NCBI GenBank assembly: GCA_019894875.1
Contig: JAGXNR010000030.1
Location: forward strand, 1-30,354
Direction of reading: 5' to 3'
DNA length: 30,354 nt
Origin: Promethearchaeota archaeon
Lineage (GTDB): Archaea; Asgardarchaeota; Lokiarchaeia; Sigynarchaeales; SOKP01
A program made the translations under genes and the position numbers. The notes below the pieces were generated by a model that saw only the letters and a program-made list of their open reading frames with translations, did no database searches and was not told the DNA's origin. This document shows, in pieces, positions 15,374-23,742 of the stretch (within the stretch, counting starts at the first letter, position 1; the number at the start of each line of letters is the position of its first letter).

Positions 15374-15847
15374 TTAAATGTCTCTATCTACATCGACAGA
15401 GATCTTGCAATTGTTGCACCGTTTAGCCCCACGAAATAAGGAATTTCCACAATCTGGGCAATGGTATCTTTCCTCTTCTTTTTCAATCCATTTCTCAGTG
15501 CCTAATTCTTTCCATTCAGGTATAGCTCTCATAATCACTTTTTTACCTACGGGGATAGGAAATCTTTGAATTAATTTACAAGGCCAATCATCACATTGAT
15601 AACAGCCCTCTAAATTCTTATCTTTCGCACAAGTCTTAATAGGACAAGATTGGCAATACCCAAATATTATTCCATCTGAAAGACAACCTGTACACTGAAC
15701 ATCATCCACAGATTCTGTAAGTGGTTTATATACATTAACCAATCTCTCTTTAAATTTTGAATTACTATCTCGATGAGCAATATATATTGCGCAAACACCA
15801 CAATAAAGACCACAAGGTGCCAATAAAGCTTTATTTATTTCTGTCAT
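15374..15847 (-). CDS. DUF3795-type cysteine-rich protein with zinc ribbon
   Basis: A 157-residue protein with many paired cysteines. The head APCGLYCGVCAIY (C12, C16, C19) is the usual DUF3795 opening, and the middle has QCTGCLSDG, CQSCPIKTCAK and CYQCDDWPC, also typical. The C-terminus adds a zinc ribbon, HCPDCG ... RCNNCK. Biochemical function is not known; metal or iron-sulfur binding is likely from the cysteine pattern. It lies about 54 bases upstream of purC on the same strand and 69 bases downstream of the amidohydrolase gene. Confidence 0.8.
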   Translation of the reverse strand: MTEINKALLAPCGLYCGVCAIYIAHRDSNSKFKERLVNVYKPLTESVDDVQCTGCLSDGIIFGYCQSCPIKTCAKDKNLEGCYQCDDWPCKLIQRFPIPVGKKVIMRAIPEWKELGTEKWIEKEEERYHCPDCGNSLFRGAKRCNNCKISVDVDRDI

Positions 15848-15916
15848 GATTTTTTTGTTCCCAATTTAATTAATGATTCTGTTTATTAAATAGTTTAAAA
15901 TTTTTTTTTAATTTAA

Positions 15917-17524
15917 TTAAGGAGAATTCCTTCTTAGTATCTTCCCTGATTTAACTGTTGTATGTTGTTTATCTTTCACAACAATTTCCCCATTTATAAT
16001 TACATAATGTATTCCATCGGGAAATTGATGAGGATCGGTATAGGTTGCCTTATCAATGATCGTATCGGGATTAAAAATTACAAGATCTGCACACATCCCT
16101 TCTCGAATTAAACCTCTATCTAATAATCCTAATGTTTGAGCAGGAAACGATGTCATTTTCCTAATGGCTTCTTCCAATATCAGGATTTGTTCTTCACGAA
16201 CATATTTACCGAGAATTCTTGGGTATGTTCCATAAAATCTAGGATGAGGTTTGCCAGATCCCATTGGTACTGACCACCCATCTGTTCCAATCATAGTATA
16301 GCGACTTTTCATCAAGGTTTTAAGATCATCTTCATGTCCATATTCAGTAATTTGTTCCACATTCGCATTATTGTCAATCAGAATTTCGCAGAATATATCA
16401 AATTCACTCGAAGCTTGTTTCATCTTGGTAATCTCTGATATAGATAATCCTTCAATGTCTCTCCATTTATCTGTTCTTTGAGACGCCACAAAAATTTTAT
16501 CCCATGACATTTTGGATTTATTAAAACCTTTTTCCATATCTTTTTTTATTTTTTCTCTAGATTTGGGATCGTGCAACTTTTTAATAATAGCTTCATTTCC
16601 TCCTAATTTTGCCCAATCTGGTAAAGAATCTTTCAATGAATTCATGCCTCTCTTGTAGGGGTATTGATCTGCCCGAATTATTAGTCCTCGATTATTTGCA
16701 TCTTTAATTAATTGAAGCATTTCTACACTTTTTCCCCAATTTAGAGGTCCTACAACTTTAATATGCGAAATTTGCCCACTTCTACATCCTGATTTTTCTA
16801 CAATCTCAATCAGCTCTTTAATAGCTTCTATCACGTAATCTCCTTCATTTCTCATGTGACTAAAATATAGGCCTTCATACTTCCCTGCAATTTTAGCACA
16901 TTCGATAATCTCTTGGGTTTTTGCATTTGTTTGAGGAGGATAAATCAATCCTGTGGAAATACCATATGCCCCAGCTTGCATTGCCTCTTCAATATATGAT
17001 TTCATTTGTTCTAGCTCATGTTTTGAGGGAGATCGATTAGCATCTTCTAAAACTGATCGACGAATTACTCCGAATCCAACCAATGGTACTATATTTAGAG
17101 AACTACCAAGTTTTTCTAGTACTTCTAAATATTCCTTAAATGTATGCCAAGGGACCTCTCCCTTGAATTCAGAAGTTTTCTTGAAATAATCATCCTTTTC
17201 TGGATTTAGTGGGGCTTGTGAGAGCCCACAATTACCAACTACAATAGTAGTAATTCCCTGTTGGGCTAGACATCCCAATTTTTGATCATTGATTAGAGAC
17301 ATATCCGCATGAGAATGAATATCGATAAATCCTGGACTTATAGTAAGCCCACTCGCATCAATAATGATGGTATCATCCAATTCAATACTAAGATTTGTGG
17401 ATATTTTTGTTATCATCCCCTCTGTAATTATTATATCTGCTTTAAACCATGGATTACCCGTCCCATCTATTAGCTTACCGTTTTTGATTAAAAGCGGTTT
17501 TAGATTAGATTGATTCTTTTTCAT
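15917..17524 (-). CDS. N-acyl-D-amino-acid deacylase (D-aminoacylase family amidohydrolase)
   Basis: A 535-residue metal-dependent amidohydrolase that probably removes acyl groups from D-amino acids or related dipeptide-like compounds. Metal-ligand and family motifs appear in order: DIHSHADMSLI (the HxH), GNCGLSQAP (the bridging cysteine typical of this family), LYFSHMRNEG, ISHIKVVG, and GTDGWSVP, followed by HPRFYGTYPRILGKYVRE. The ends form the small beta-sandwich seen in the urease-like superfamily. Acyl and amino-acid specificity cannot be read. The mazG-like gene ends 18 bases upstream on the same strand, so they may share a transcript. Confidence 0.88.
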   Translation of the reverse strand: MKKNQSNLKPLLIKNGKLIDGTGNPWFKADIIITEGMITKISTNLSIELDDTIIIDASGLTISPGFIDIHSHADMSLINDQKLGCLAQQGITTIVVGNCGLSQAPLNPEKDDYFKKTSEFKGEVPWHTFKEYLEVLEKLGSSLNIVPLVGFGVIRRSVLEDANRSPSKHELEQMKSYIEEAMQAGAYGISTGLIYPPQTNAKTQEIIECAKIAGKYEGLYFSHMRNEGDYVIEAIKELIEIVEKSGCRSGQISHIKVVGPLNWGKSVEMLQLIKDANNRGLIIRADQYPYKRGMNSLKDSLPDWAKLGGNEAIIKKLHDPKSREKIKKDMEKGFNKSKMSWDKIFVASQRTDKWRDIEGLSISEITKMKQASSEFDIFCEILIDNNANVEQITEYGHEDDLKTLMKSRYTMIGTDGWSVPMGSGKPHPRFYGTYPRILGKYVREEQILILEEAIRKMTSFPAQTLGLLDRGLIREGMCADLVIFNPDTIIDKATYTDPHQFPDGIHYVIINGEIVVKDKQHTTVKSGKILRRNSP

Positions 17525-17542
17525 TATAAATTCGATCTTGAT

Positions 17543-17908
17543 TTATTTTTTGTAATAAATCCCATTGTTAAACTCTTTAGTCGAATATTTGCTTATGTTT
17601 TTTTTCATTTTAGTTATGAAAGCTTGAGTAAGATCCAAATCTAACGCATTAATAAGGCTTATAATATATATAAAAACATCTGCGATCTCATCAGAAATAT
17701 TACTGAATAGTTCTTTATCCTCCTTAATATTCTGCTTTGAATAATCCTTAAAAAGTAAAAGTTGAGAAAGCTCTCCTGCTTCACAATTTATTGCTTGCAC
17801 TAAATTCTTAGGTGTATGATATTTACCCCAATTCCTTCCCTTAACAAAATTTTTTACTTCTTCTTTGAAAAATGAAATAACAGTGTTTTTATCATAAATT
17901 TCTTTCAT
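17543..17908 (-). CDS. MazG-like nucleotide pyrophosphohydrolase (RS21-C6/dCTPase type)
   Basis: A 121-residue all-helical protein. CEAGELSQLLLF and DEIADVFIYIISL supply the ExxE and ExxD metal ligands of the MazG superfamily. Size and the WGKYHTPKNLVQAI opening match the RS21-C6-type enzymes, which hydrolyse (d)NTPs, often dCTP or modified forms, to monophosphates. A house-cleaning role is likely. The 18-base gap to the D-aminoacylase gene indicates co-transcription. Confidence 0.85.
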   Translation of the reverse strand: MKEIYDKNTVISFFKEEVKNFVKGRNWGKYHTPKNLVQAINCEAGELSQLLLFKDYSKQNIKEDKELFSNISDEIADVFIYIISLINALDLDLTQAFITKMKKNISKYSTKEFNNGIYYKK

Positions 17909-18211
17909 AATAAACCCAATTCTGTATTGCTTAAAATAATAATATGATGTATTCCCTTTAAATTTCTAATCAATGGCATATTAAAATATTAATAATATCT
18001 GATAAGAGAAGTGTGTTATTCTGAAGAGATTCTCACTCTTAATAGCTTTATATAGCCTTTGAAAAGTTTGTAAACTAATTTATTTGTCTGATATATTCTA
18101 ATATTAAGGATATCTCAGGGGAGAAATTAAGTTTGTAATAATAGATTTAATATTTATTAGATAGAATTTTTGAAAAGCTTAGAAATGTCTAAATATTATA
18201 AAAATATATTC
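17909..18211. other. AT-rich spacer upstream of the mazG-like gene
   Basis: About 300 bases without a gene. Frames starting at ATGs here end within a few codons. It should hold the mazG-like promoter; several AT-rich segments could be TATA boxes, none clearly better. No tRNA or repeat was seen apart from the hairpin at its right end, listed separately. Confidence 0.5.
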
Positions 18212-18248
18212 AGAACCTATTAAACCATGTTTTTTTTTAATAGGTTCT
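18212..18248 (-). terminator. Perfect 13-bp inverted repeat after the alpha/beta hydrolase gene
   Basis: AGAACCTATTAAA (18212-18224) and its exact complement (18236-18248) flank an 11-base loop. The structure begins eight bases after the hydrolase stop, and the transcript continues into a moderately T-rich stretch. It is placed as a 3'-end hairpin for that gene. A longer role, such as protecting the mRNA end, is equally possible. Confidence 0.5.
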
Positions 18249-18256
18249 CGGCGGGT

Positions 18257-19087
18257 TCATCCATCAATGCTTTTAATAAAGTCTGCGATGAAAGCATTAA
18301 CCGTATCGGGTCTCTGGCTAGGCATGAAGTGGCCCGCCATATCAATGATTTTCAAGGTGGAATTAGGAATTTTTTTGTGTAACTCCTCAGACATTTGTTC
18401 AGGGGCAAAATTGTCTAACCTTCCTCCTATAATCAGAGTTGGACAATTGATGTGTGAAGGATCATACTCATTAATCTCATTTATCATATTAAAGATCTGT
18501 TCTTCAATCTTCATGAACAATTCATCTTTAGTTAATTTGATTCCTTCTAAAGAATCTGACAGCGCTGTAATTATAAAGGGTATAGTTTTATCCAAAATAT
18601 GTTCAATGGAATTGGCAACGATTTCAAGAAAATTCATGCGTATATCGTAGGGGAGTAAATTATAGAAAATATTTCTAATTACATTATCAATAATTATATA
18701 ACCAGAATTCATTAATATAAGGAATTTAATTTTCTCTGGATGTTTCATCGTAAATAATTGCCCGATCATACCTCCGACAAGAGAATGACCTATAATTCCA
18801 TACTGCTCATCGACATCCAGAATTTGTAGTAAATCTTCTAAGTCTCTGATTATATCATACCTTAAATTTTTCGAAAGGTTTATTTCTCTCGGATGATCAC
18901 TTCTACCATGCCCTAATGCATCAAAAGCTACTATATGATAATTAATTTTCAACATCTTAATTTGCGATTTGAAGAAGGAAGCAGATGATGCGAATCCGTG
19001 AAGTAGGATGATTGTACAATGATTTGAATCAGGATTAATATTCTCGTAATAAAGATTATAACCCTCTTGGTTCTTGAAATAAGGCAT
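18257..19087 (-). CDS. Alpha/beta-fold hydrolase
   Basis: A 276-residue serine hydrolase, likely cytoplasmic. ILLHGFASSASFF provides the oxyanion loop, FDALGHGRSD the usual strand-turn, S102 in GHSLVGG is the nucleophile, D225 in GGRLDNFAP the acid and H253 in AGHFMPSQRP the base. A helical cap lies between about 125 and 205. Esterases, lipases and C-C hydrolases share this plan, so the substrate is open. It has its own spacers on both sides (118 bases upstream to the kinase stop) and a hairpin after its stop. Confidence 0.88.
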   Translation of the reverse strand: MPYFKNQEGYNLYYENINPDSNHCTIILLHGFASSASFFKSQIKMLKINYHIVAFDALGHGRSDHPREINLSKNLRYDIIRDLEDLLQILDVDEQYGIIGHSLVGGMIGQLFTMKHPEKIKFLILMNSGYIIIDNVIRNIFYNLLPYDIRMNFLEIVANSIEHILDKTIPFIITALSDSLEGIKLTKDELFMKIEEQIFNMINEINEYDPSHINCPTLIIGGRLDNFAPEQMSEELHKKIPNSTLKIIDMAGHFMPSQRPDTVNAFIADFIKSIDG

Positions 19088-19205
19088 GGATACTAAGAGA
19101 TCATTATATTTTATATTTCTTGAAATATAGGATTCAAAAAATACTTTTCTAAATCAAAAAAATTACCCTAATCTATATGAGAATAAAGAATAATAAAGAA
19201 GAGAA

Positions 19206-20666
19206 TTAGAAATCTTTCGTTAGTCTTTTTTTTTCATACAGATCTAATAACGGTGGCATAAATATCCTATTCAATTTTTTATATGTTTTCACATTCTGTT
19301 TGATAGGCTCTTTTGTATCAACAAATCGGACCATATTAGATATAGCTTTTTCAAAACTTCCATAAATCTTAGTACCACAAAATCCTAAGATTGCAGCACC
19401 CATAGCAGCGCCATCCTTTTCTTCAGGTATTAAAACTCTCTTTGAAGTTATATCTGCAAGTATTTGTGCCCATAAAGGACTATTCATTGCTCCTCCATCG
19501 GCTTTAACTTCTGAGACTTTTAAACCTACCATTGCTTCTATCATTTGGAGATACATTTGAGCACTTAAAGCTGCAGACTCCATAATTGCTCGAATTAAAT
19601 GAGCTCTCGTGTGATTCCACCCTAAACCATGAATTGTTCCTTTTCTAAACATGTATAAAGGTAATATAAGTAAACCCTCACTACCAGGTGGTACAGTTGA
19701 TGCTTCATTTGCTAATATATCATAAACATTTATCTTTTTCTCAAAACTTTCTTGGATTTGTAATTGGGAAAAATTTTCTTTAAACCACTTCATAGCAGTT
19801 CCCGTTCCAGGCATGCTAGCTTCAATGTTCCATTTTCCCTTAATAGGTGTTGGTATAGAAAATATGGGGATGCCCTCCGGCGGTTTTACAGGATTATCTG
19901 CAACAAAATCAACAAAAGTTCCTGTCCCCATAGTAATTTTTGCTTGACCTGTTTCAATAACTCCTAATCCTAAAGCAGAACATTGCTGATCTCCACTACC
20001 CATTATAATAGGTATATTATTTGGTAAATTTAGATCTTTAGCAGCATCACTGCTTAGTTCACCAATTACTTCACCAGGGAATTTTATATCAGGCCATAAA
20101 TCTAAAGGAACATCATACGCTTCTGCTAAGTTTGAATCCCAATTTAACGTTTCCAAATTAAGTATTCCCCAATATCCATTGGTAGGATCAGTTACAATTA
20201 TTTCACATAATTTATTCAAGATGTATGTGTCTACAAAAGCGATTTTTGCTGTCTTTTCAAATATTTCTGGTTTATTTTTTTTAATCCATAAAATTTTAGG
20301 CATTGCTCTTCTGAAGGCACCCTCTTGCTCAACCCAATCTTTCGCACTTGATTCTTCCCTTTCATCCATCCATGTTAGTGCAGGGTGCAAAACATCTCCT
20401 TTACCGTCTAAGAATGTTACTGTTAGTCTAAGAAAAGCAGCAGAAATACCTATAATATCATCCACATTTACTTTATGCGAAACTATATTACAAGTTTTTT
20501 TTATTGCGTTCCACCAAATGAGAGGATTCTGCTCTGAAATTCCAACTGCTTGTTTAAGGACATCATATTCTTGGTAATCTCTCGCAACTGCTTTTCCGTT
20601 GATGTCAAAAATAATAGTCCTCGCTCCAGTTGTTCCCACATCAAATACACATATTAGATCACTCAT
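19206..20666 (-). CDS. FGGY-family carbohydrate/polyol kinase
   Basis: A 486-residue two-domain kinase. DVGTTGARTIIFD at residues 9-21 is the first phosphate-binding loop. GSGDQQCSALG and KITMGTGTF are central motifs, and GGAMNSPLWAQILADITS with GAAMGAAILG the second FGGY signature region. ALTWMDERE and EQNPLIWW resemble xylulokinase/gluconokinase-type members, while GSGDQQ ... MGTGTF recalls glycerol kinase. I cannot decide between a ketose, aldonate or glycerol substrate. GGTGA precedes the ATG. Its start is 22 bases after the stop of the CCG iron-sulfur gene, so it is the last gene of a three-gene unit. Confidence 0.88.
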   Translation of the reverse strand: MSDLICVFDVGTTGARTIIFDINGKAVARDYQEYDVLKQAVGISEQNPLIWWNAIKKTCNIVSHKVNVDDIIGISAAFLRLTVTFLDGKGDVLHPALTWMDEREESSAKDWVEQEGAFRRAMPKILWIKKNKPEIFEKTAKIAFVDTYILNKLCEIIVTDPTNGYWGILNLETLNWDSNLAEAYDVPLDLWPDIKFPGEVIGELSSDAAKDLNLPNNIPIIMGSGDQQCSALGLGVIETGQAKITMGTGTFVDFVADNPVKPPEGIPIFSIPTPIKGKWNIEASMPGTGTAMKWFKENFSQLQIQESFEKKINVYDILANEASTVPPGSEGLLILPLYMFRKGTIHGLGWNHTRAHLIRAIMESAALSAQMYLQMIEAMVGLKVSEVKADGGAMNSPLWAQILADITSKRVLIPEEKDGAAMGAAILGFCGTKIYGSFEKAISNMVRFVDTKEPIKQNVKTYKKLNRIFMPPLLDLYEKKRLTKDF

Positions 20667-20688
20667 TAAATCACCTTATAATTGATAT

Positions 20689-21963
20689 TTATAATATTTT
20701 TACTAATAACTCGCATAAATCTAATATTTTAATATATGCTTTGTCATCTTCGGTAAGGCCATATTTTAATCCTAATTCACATAGGGGACAAGCAGAGATA
20801 AAGATATTTGCACCTGTTTCTTTTAATTCTTTAACTCTGTTTTGTGCTTCCTTTATAGCCAATGATCTATCTGCCCAATGAAGAGTACCACTCCAACCAC
20901 AACAATGAGTTAATTCTTTATTATTACTAGGTTCGATAAGTTCAATTCCTGGAATTTTACTAAGAATCGATCTTATAGAAGAAATATCATTAAGATTTCT
21001 TGCCATAAGACAAGGATCATGGATCGTCACTTTTTTATATTCCTCTGGAATATCTCCATTGATTGATAATCTTCCCTCATCAAATAATTGTGTGATATAT
21101 TCTACAATGTGAATAATTTTTACATCTATCTTAACACCAATACTTTCATATCGATTAGTTAGCGCTAGTACGCAGCCTGGGCAATCAGAAACTACTAATT
21201 TAGCTCCTGTACTTTCGATTAGTTGTTTGTTCTTCTCAGCAAACTCCTTAGCTGTTTCTAGATCTCGAATGTTAAACATAGGACCACTACAACACATCTT
21301 TTTTTCCAAGTTTGTTGAGAATTTTATTCCGGCTTTCTGTAAGATTTCAATATTAGCTTGAACTACTTCTGGAAATTTCATCATTTCACATCCAATATAG
21401 TAATAAACCTCATCATTTCCGTCAGTTTCGATATTGTTTATTCCCTTTTCCTTGTAGGTCTCATATATGTTATAATCTTCAATTGTTTGTGTTTTCTTTA
21501 AGTTTTCAATTCGTGGTTTGAGGTACTCGGGCATTAAACCTTTTTCGGATAAATCATCTCTTACCGTTTCAAGCAATGATACAACTGAGAAGTCAAAAGG
21601 ACACCAAATCTTACAATTTTCCTCGTTTGAGCATTTATACATTAAATCTATGAATTCTTTATTTGCAGGGTCAGTAGGATCTATTTTTCCTACAGAAAGA
21701 TAATAACCAATTCTTGCCTTGTATGCAGGACTCAGACTCTCAGTACTTGCAGCTGCAAGGCTTCCACAATCGAATCTACACATATTTGGACATAACATAC
21801 ATTTTATCAAATTATCAATATCTGCATTAAAATCACCTTCGGGGAAGAAATTCTTCTTTCTTTGTCTAAGGTTCTTCATTAATATAGATCTGGTTTCTCT
21901 ATCAGCTTTTTGAATGAGAGGTGCAATCCATGAATACTTTTTTAAGGTTTCTTCAATACCCAT
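20689..21963 (-). CDS. CCG-domain iron-sulfur protein (GlcF/HdrD type)
   Basis: A 424-residue electron carrier. N-terminal cysteines C55, C58, C62, C66 and C111, C117, C121 suggest iron-sulfur clusters, though the second set is atypical with only three in close order. Two CCG domains follow: C224-C225 with C261 and C264, and C354-C355 with C318, C392 and C395. In the GlcF and HdrB/D families such domains carry noncubane or [4Fe-4S] clusters that take electrons from a flavin partner. The ATG follows directly after the stop of the FAD oxidase gene, with GAGGTGAT upstream, so the two proteins are probably a complex. Confidence 0.88.
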   Translation of the reverse strand: MGIEETLKKYSWIAPLIQKADRETRSILMKNLRQRKKNFFPEGDFNADIDNLIKCMLCPNMCRFDCGSLAAASTESLSPAYKARIGYYLSVGKIDPTDPANKEFIDLMYKCSNEENCKIWCPFDFSVVSLLETVRDDLSEKGLMPEYLKPRIENLKKTQTIEDYNIYETYKEKGINNIETDGNDEVYYYIGCEMMKFPEVVQANIEILQKAGIKFSTNLEKKMCCSGPMFNIRDLETAKEFAEKNKQLIESTGAKLVVSDCPGCVLALTNRYESIGVKIDVKIIHIVEYITQLFDEGRLSINGDIPEEYKKVTIHDPCLMARNLNDISSIRSILSKIPGIELIEPSNNKELTHCCGWSGTLHWADRSLAIKEAQNRVKELKETGANIFISACPLCELGLKYGLTEDDKAYIKILDLCELLVKIL

Positions 21964-23442
21964 TTAATCATCACCTCGTTTCCAAGTATTTACATAGATT
22001 TTACCTGGATTTAAAATGTTATTTGGATCAAGCACTTTCTTAATTTGTCTTAAAGTATTCATACTCTTACCCCATTCTTCATCCATCCAATGCGATCGAT
22101 TAATCCCGATTCCATGATGGTGAGCAATTGAACCACCCGCCTCCAACACAGCTTTCGTTGTTGTATCCCAGCATTCTTGATAAAATTTTAAATCAGAGCT
22201 TCCTCTTGGGGGCACACCACCAAATGAAAAATAGATTCCCACTCCATTTGGGTAAAAATGAGAAACGTGAGCAGTAACCATTAAGATTCCTTTAATTTTA
22301 TTCATTGAATTTAACACCAAATGATAAATATCCGCTGCATTTTCCCATAATGAAGCTATTTCAATAGTATCAAATACAATTTTGTATGGAGGCATTGATG
22401 AAGTCTCAGTAACTCGAAATCTTGTTTCTAACCAATGTTTTATTGGAGATTCACCACATTCTACTCCCTTATTTATTGTGCATTTTTCCCTTGTAATTAA
22501 TTCTTCTAAGTCAACAAGTTTTGAATTTCCTTCACATATAAAGATAACCATAACTTTCTCTTTTGCTTTATCGATCTCAGGAAAATGTCGTGCGGTTTCA
22601 AATTTATCATAAATTCTGATTACAGCAGGATTAATATGCTCTCTTAGAATTTTTCTTACTGCTTCAAACGAATCCTCAATTGTTGAAAAAGCATAGGAAA
22701 TTAAGCTCTTTTTTTCAGGGAGAGGCCATATTTTTAAAGTTGCTTTAATAACTATACCAAGTGTACCCTCTCCTCCTATGAATAATTTATCGAATTGTGG
22801 CCCTGTGGATGCTCTCGGAATTGTTTTAAAACTAATAAGTTCCCCTTGAGGTAATACTAACTCCATCCCTAGCACAATATCTTCAATTTTTCCATATTTA
22901 GTACTAAATTGTCCCGCAGCTCGATGTGCAATCCAGCCTCCTAAAGAGGAAATGTATAAAGATTGGGGGATATGCCCAGAAGTGTATCCTTTAGCATTTA
23001 AATATCGTTCTAAATTCATCCCATTGATGCCTGCTTCCGCAGTAACCGTTAAATCCTTATCATTTATCTTAATAACTTTATTAAATTTTTTCATATCAAT
23101 GATAATTCCACCATATAGAGGAATTGCTCCCCCAACTACACCAGAACCCTCACCGTAAGGAACTACAGGAATCTTTTCCTGGTTTGCTAACTTTAAAATC
23201 TCACTAATTTGTTCAATCGTTTCAGGCCACGTAATAAAATCAGCAAGTCCTGCAATTTTTCCCTCAAGATCCCAATTAAAACCAATAAGTGTTGAACCTT
23301 TTGTATATGCGAGAAGGTCTATTTCTTTTGTAGAAACATTATTCTCACCTAAAATTTCCCTCAGTTCAGATTCAATTCTCGGTTTATCTTTTATTTTGAT
23401 ACGGTTCTCCTTATATATAAGTTCAAAATCTTTAAAATCCAT
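21964..23442 (-). CDS. FAD-binding oxidase of the GlcD/alkylglycerone-phosphate synthase group
   Basis: A 492-residue VAO/PCMH-fold flavoprotein. The FAD domain shows VVPYGEGSGVVGGAIP, the middle HIPQSLYISSLGGWIAHRAAGQFSTKYG, and the C-terminus IAHHHGIGINRS and LDPNNILNPGKI. The GGWIAHRAAGQ and HHHGIG segments resemble alkylglycerone-phosphate synthase-like members more than classic glycolate oxidase GlcD. With an iron-sulfur CCG partner next door, oxidation of a 2-hydroxy acid or a glycerol-phosphate-type substrate with electron transfer is more likely than ether-bond formation. A TTG three bases upstream is an alternative start; ATG 23442 is used. First gene of the three-gene unit. Confidence 0.87.
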   Translation of the reverse strand: MDFKDFELIYKENRIKIKDKPRIESELREILGENNVSTKEIDLLAYTKGSTLIGFNWDLEGKIAGLADFITWPETIEQISEILKLANQEKIPVVPYGEGSGVVGGAIPLYGGIIIDMKKFNKVIKINDKDLTVTAEAGINGMNLERYLNAKGYTSGHIPQSLYISSLGGWIAHRAAGQFSTKYGKIEDIVLGMELVLPQGELISFKTIPRASTGPQFDKLFIGGEGTLGIVIKATLKIWPLPEKKSLISYAFSTIEDSFEAVRKILREHINPAVIRIYDKFETARHFPEIDKAKEKVMVIFICEGNSKLVDLEELITREKCTINKGVECGESPIKHWLETRFRVTETSSMPPYKIVFDTIEIASLWENAADIYHLVLNSMNKIKGILMVTAHVSHFYPNGVGIYFSFGGVPPRGSSDLKFYQECWDTTTKAVLEAGGSIAHHHGIGINRSHWMDEEWGKSMNTLRQIKKVLDPNNILNPGKIYVNTWKRGDD

Positions 23443-23674
23443 CAAAATCAGAAGTATCCTTTTTTATTGTAGTAAAATGAATAGATTCAATTTATAATTT
23501 CTAGTTTCGTTTGATAATTAAAACATGATTTATTACTGAAAAACTCCTTTCTTGAAAAATAATTTAGATATTTCTATTTATTAAAAGAAATTTAGAGATC
23601 TATGTATCTAAACTACTTTTTGGGGTACGAAAAATATATTTAGATGTTTTCATTACTTCATTTTAATTAAATTG

Positions 23675-23686
23675 AGAAGATCTTCT
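23675..23686. repeat. Short perfect palindrome upstream of glmM
   Basis: AGAAGATCTTCT is a 12-base perfect palindrome about 25 bases before the glmM TATA-like box. In the same spacer (23443-23742) TTTAGA-type hexamers recur near 23563, 23591 and 23640; the middle one pairs with TCTAAA at 23607-23612. These could be regulator sites. Otherwise the roughly 300-base spacer is featureless. Confidence 0.3.
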
Positions 23687-23709
23687 TAAAAAAAAGGATT
23701 ACTTTTTAA

Positions 23710-23717
23710 TTATAAAA
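23710..23717 (+). promoter_or_regulatory. TATA-like box of glmM
   Basis: TTATAAAA is centred about 29 bases before the GTG at 23743, consistent with a transcript starting at or near the start codon. This supports the GTG over the ATG at 23755. Confidence 0.45.
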
Positions 23718-23742
23718 AAAATATTTCTAACTGTGAAATATA

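Noticed and set aside
18249..18262. GGCGGGTTCATCC, which resembles a tRNA T-arm.
   Set aside because: It overlaps the C-terminal codons of the alpha/beta hydrolase and no other tRNA arm can be placed around it.
19206..20666. Calling the FGGY kinase glycerol kinase.
   Set aside because: Some motifs fit, but the substrate-facing segment ALTWMDERE and EQNPLIWW look more like xylulokinase or gluconokinase members, so the name was left general.
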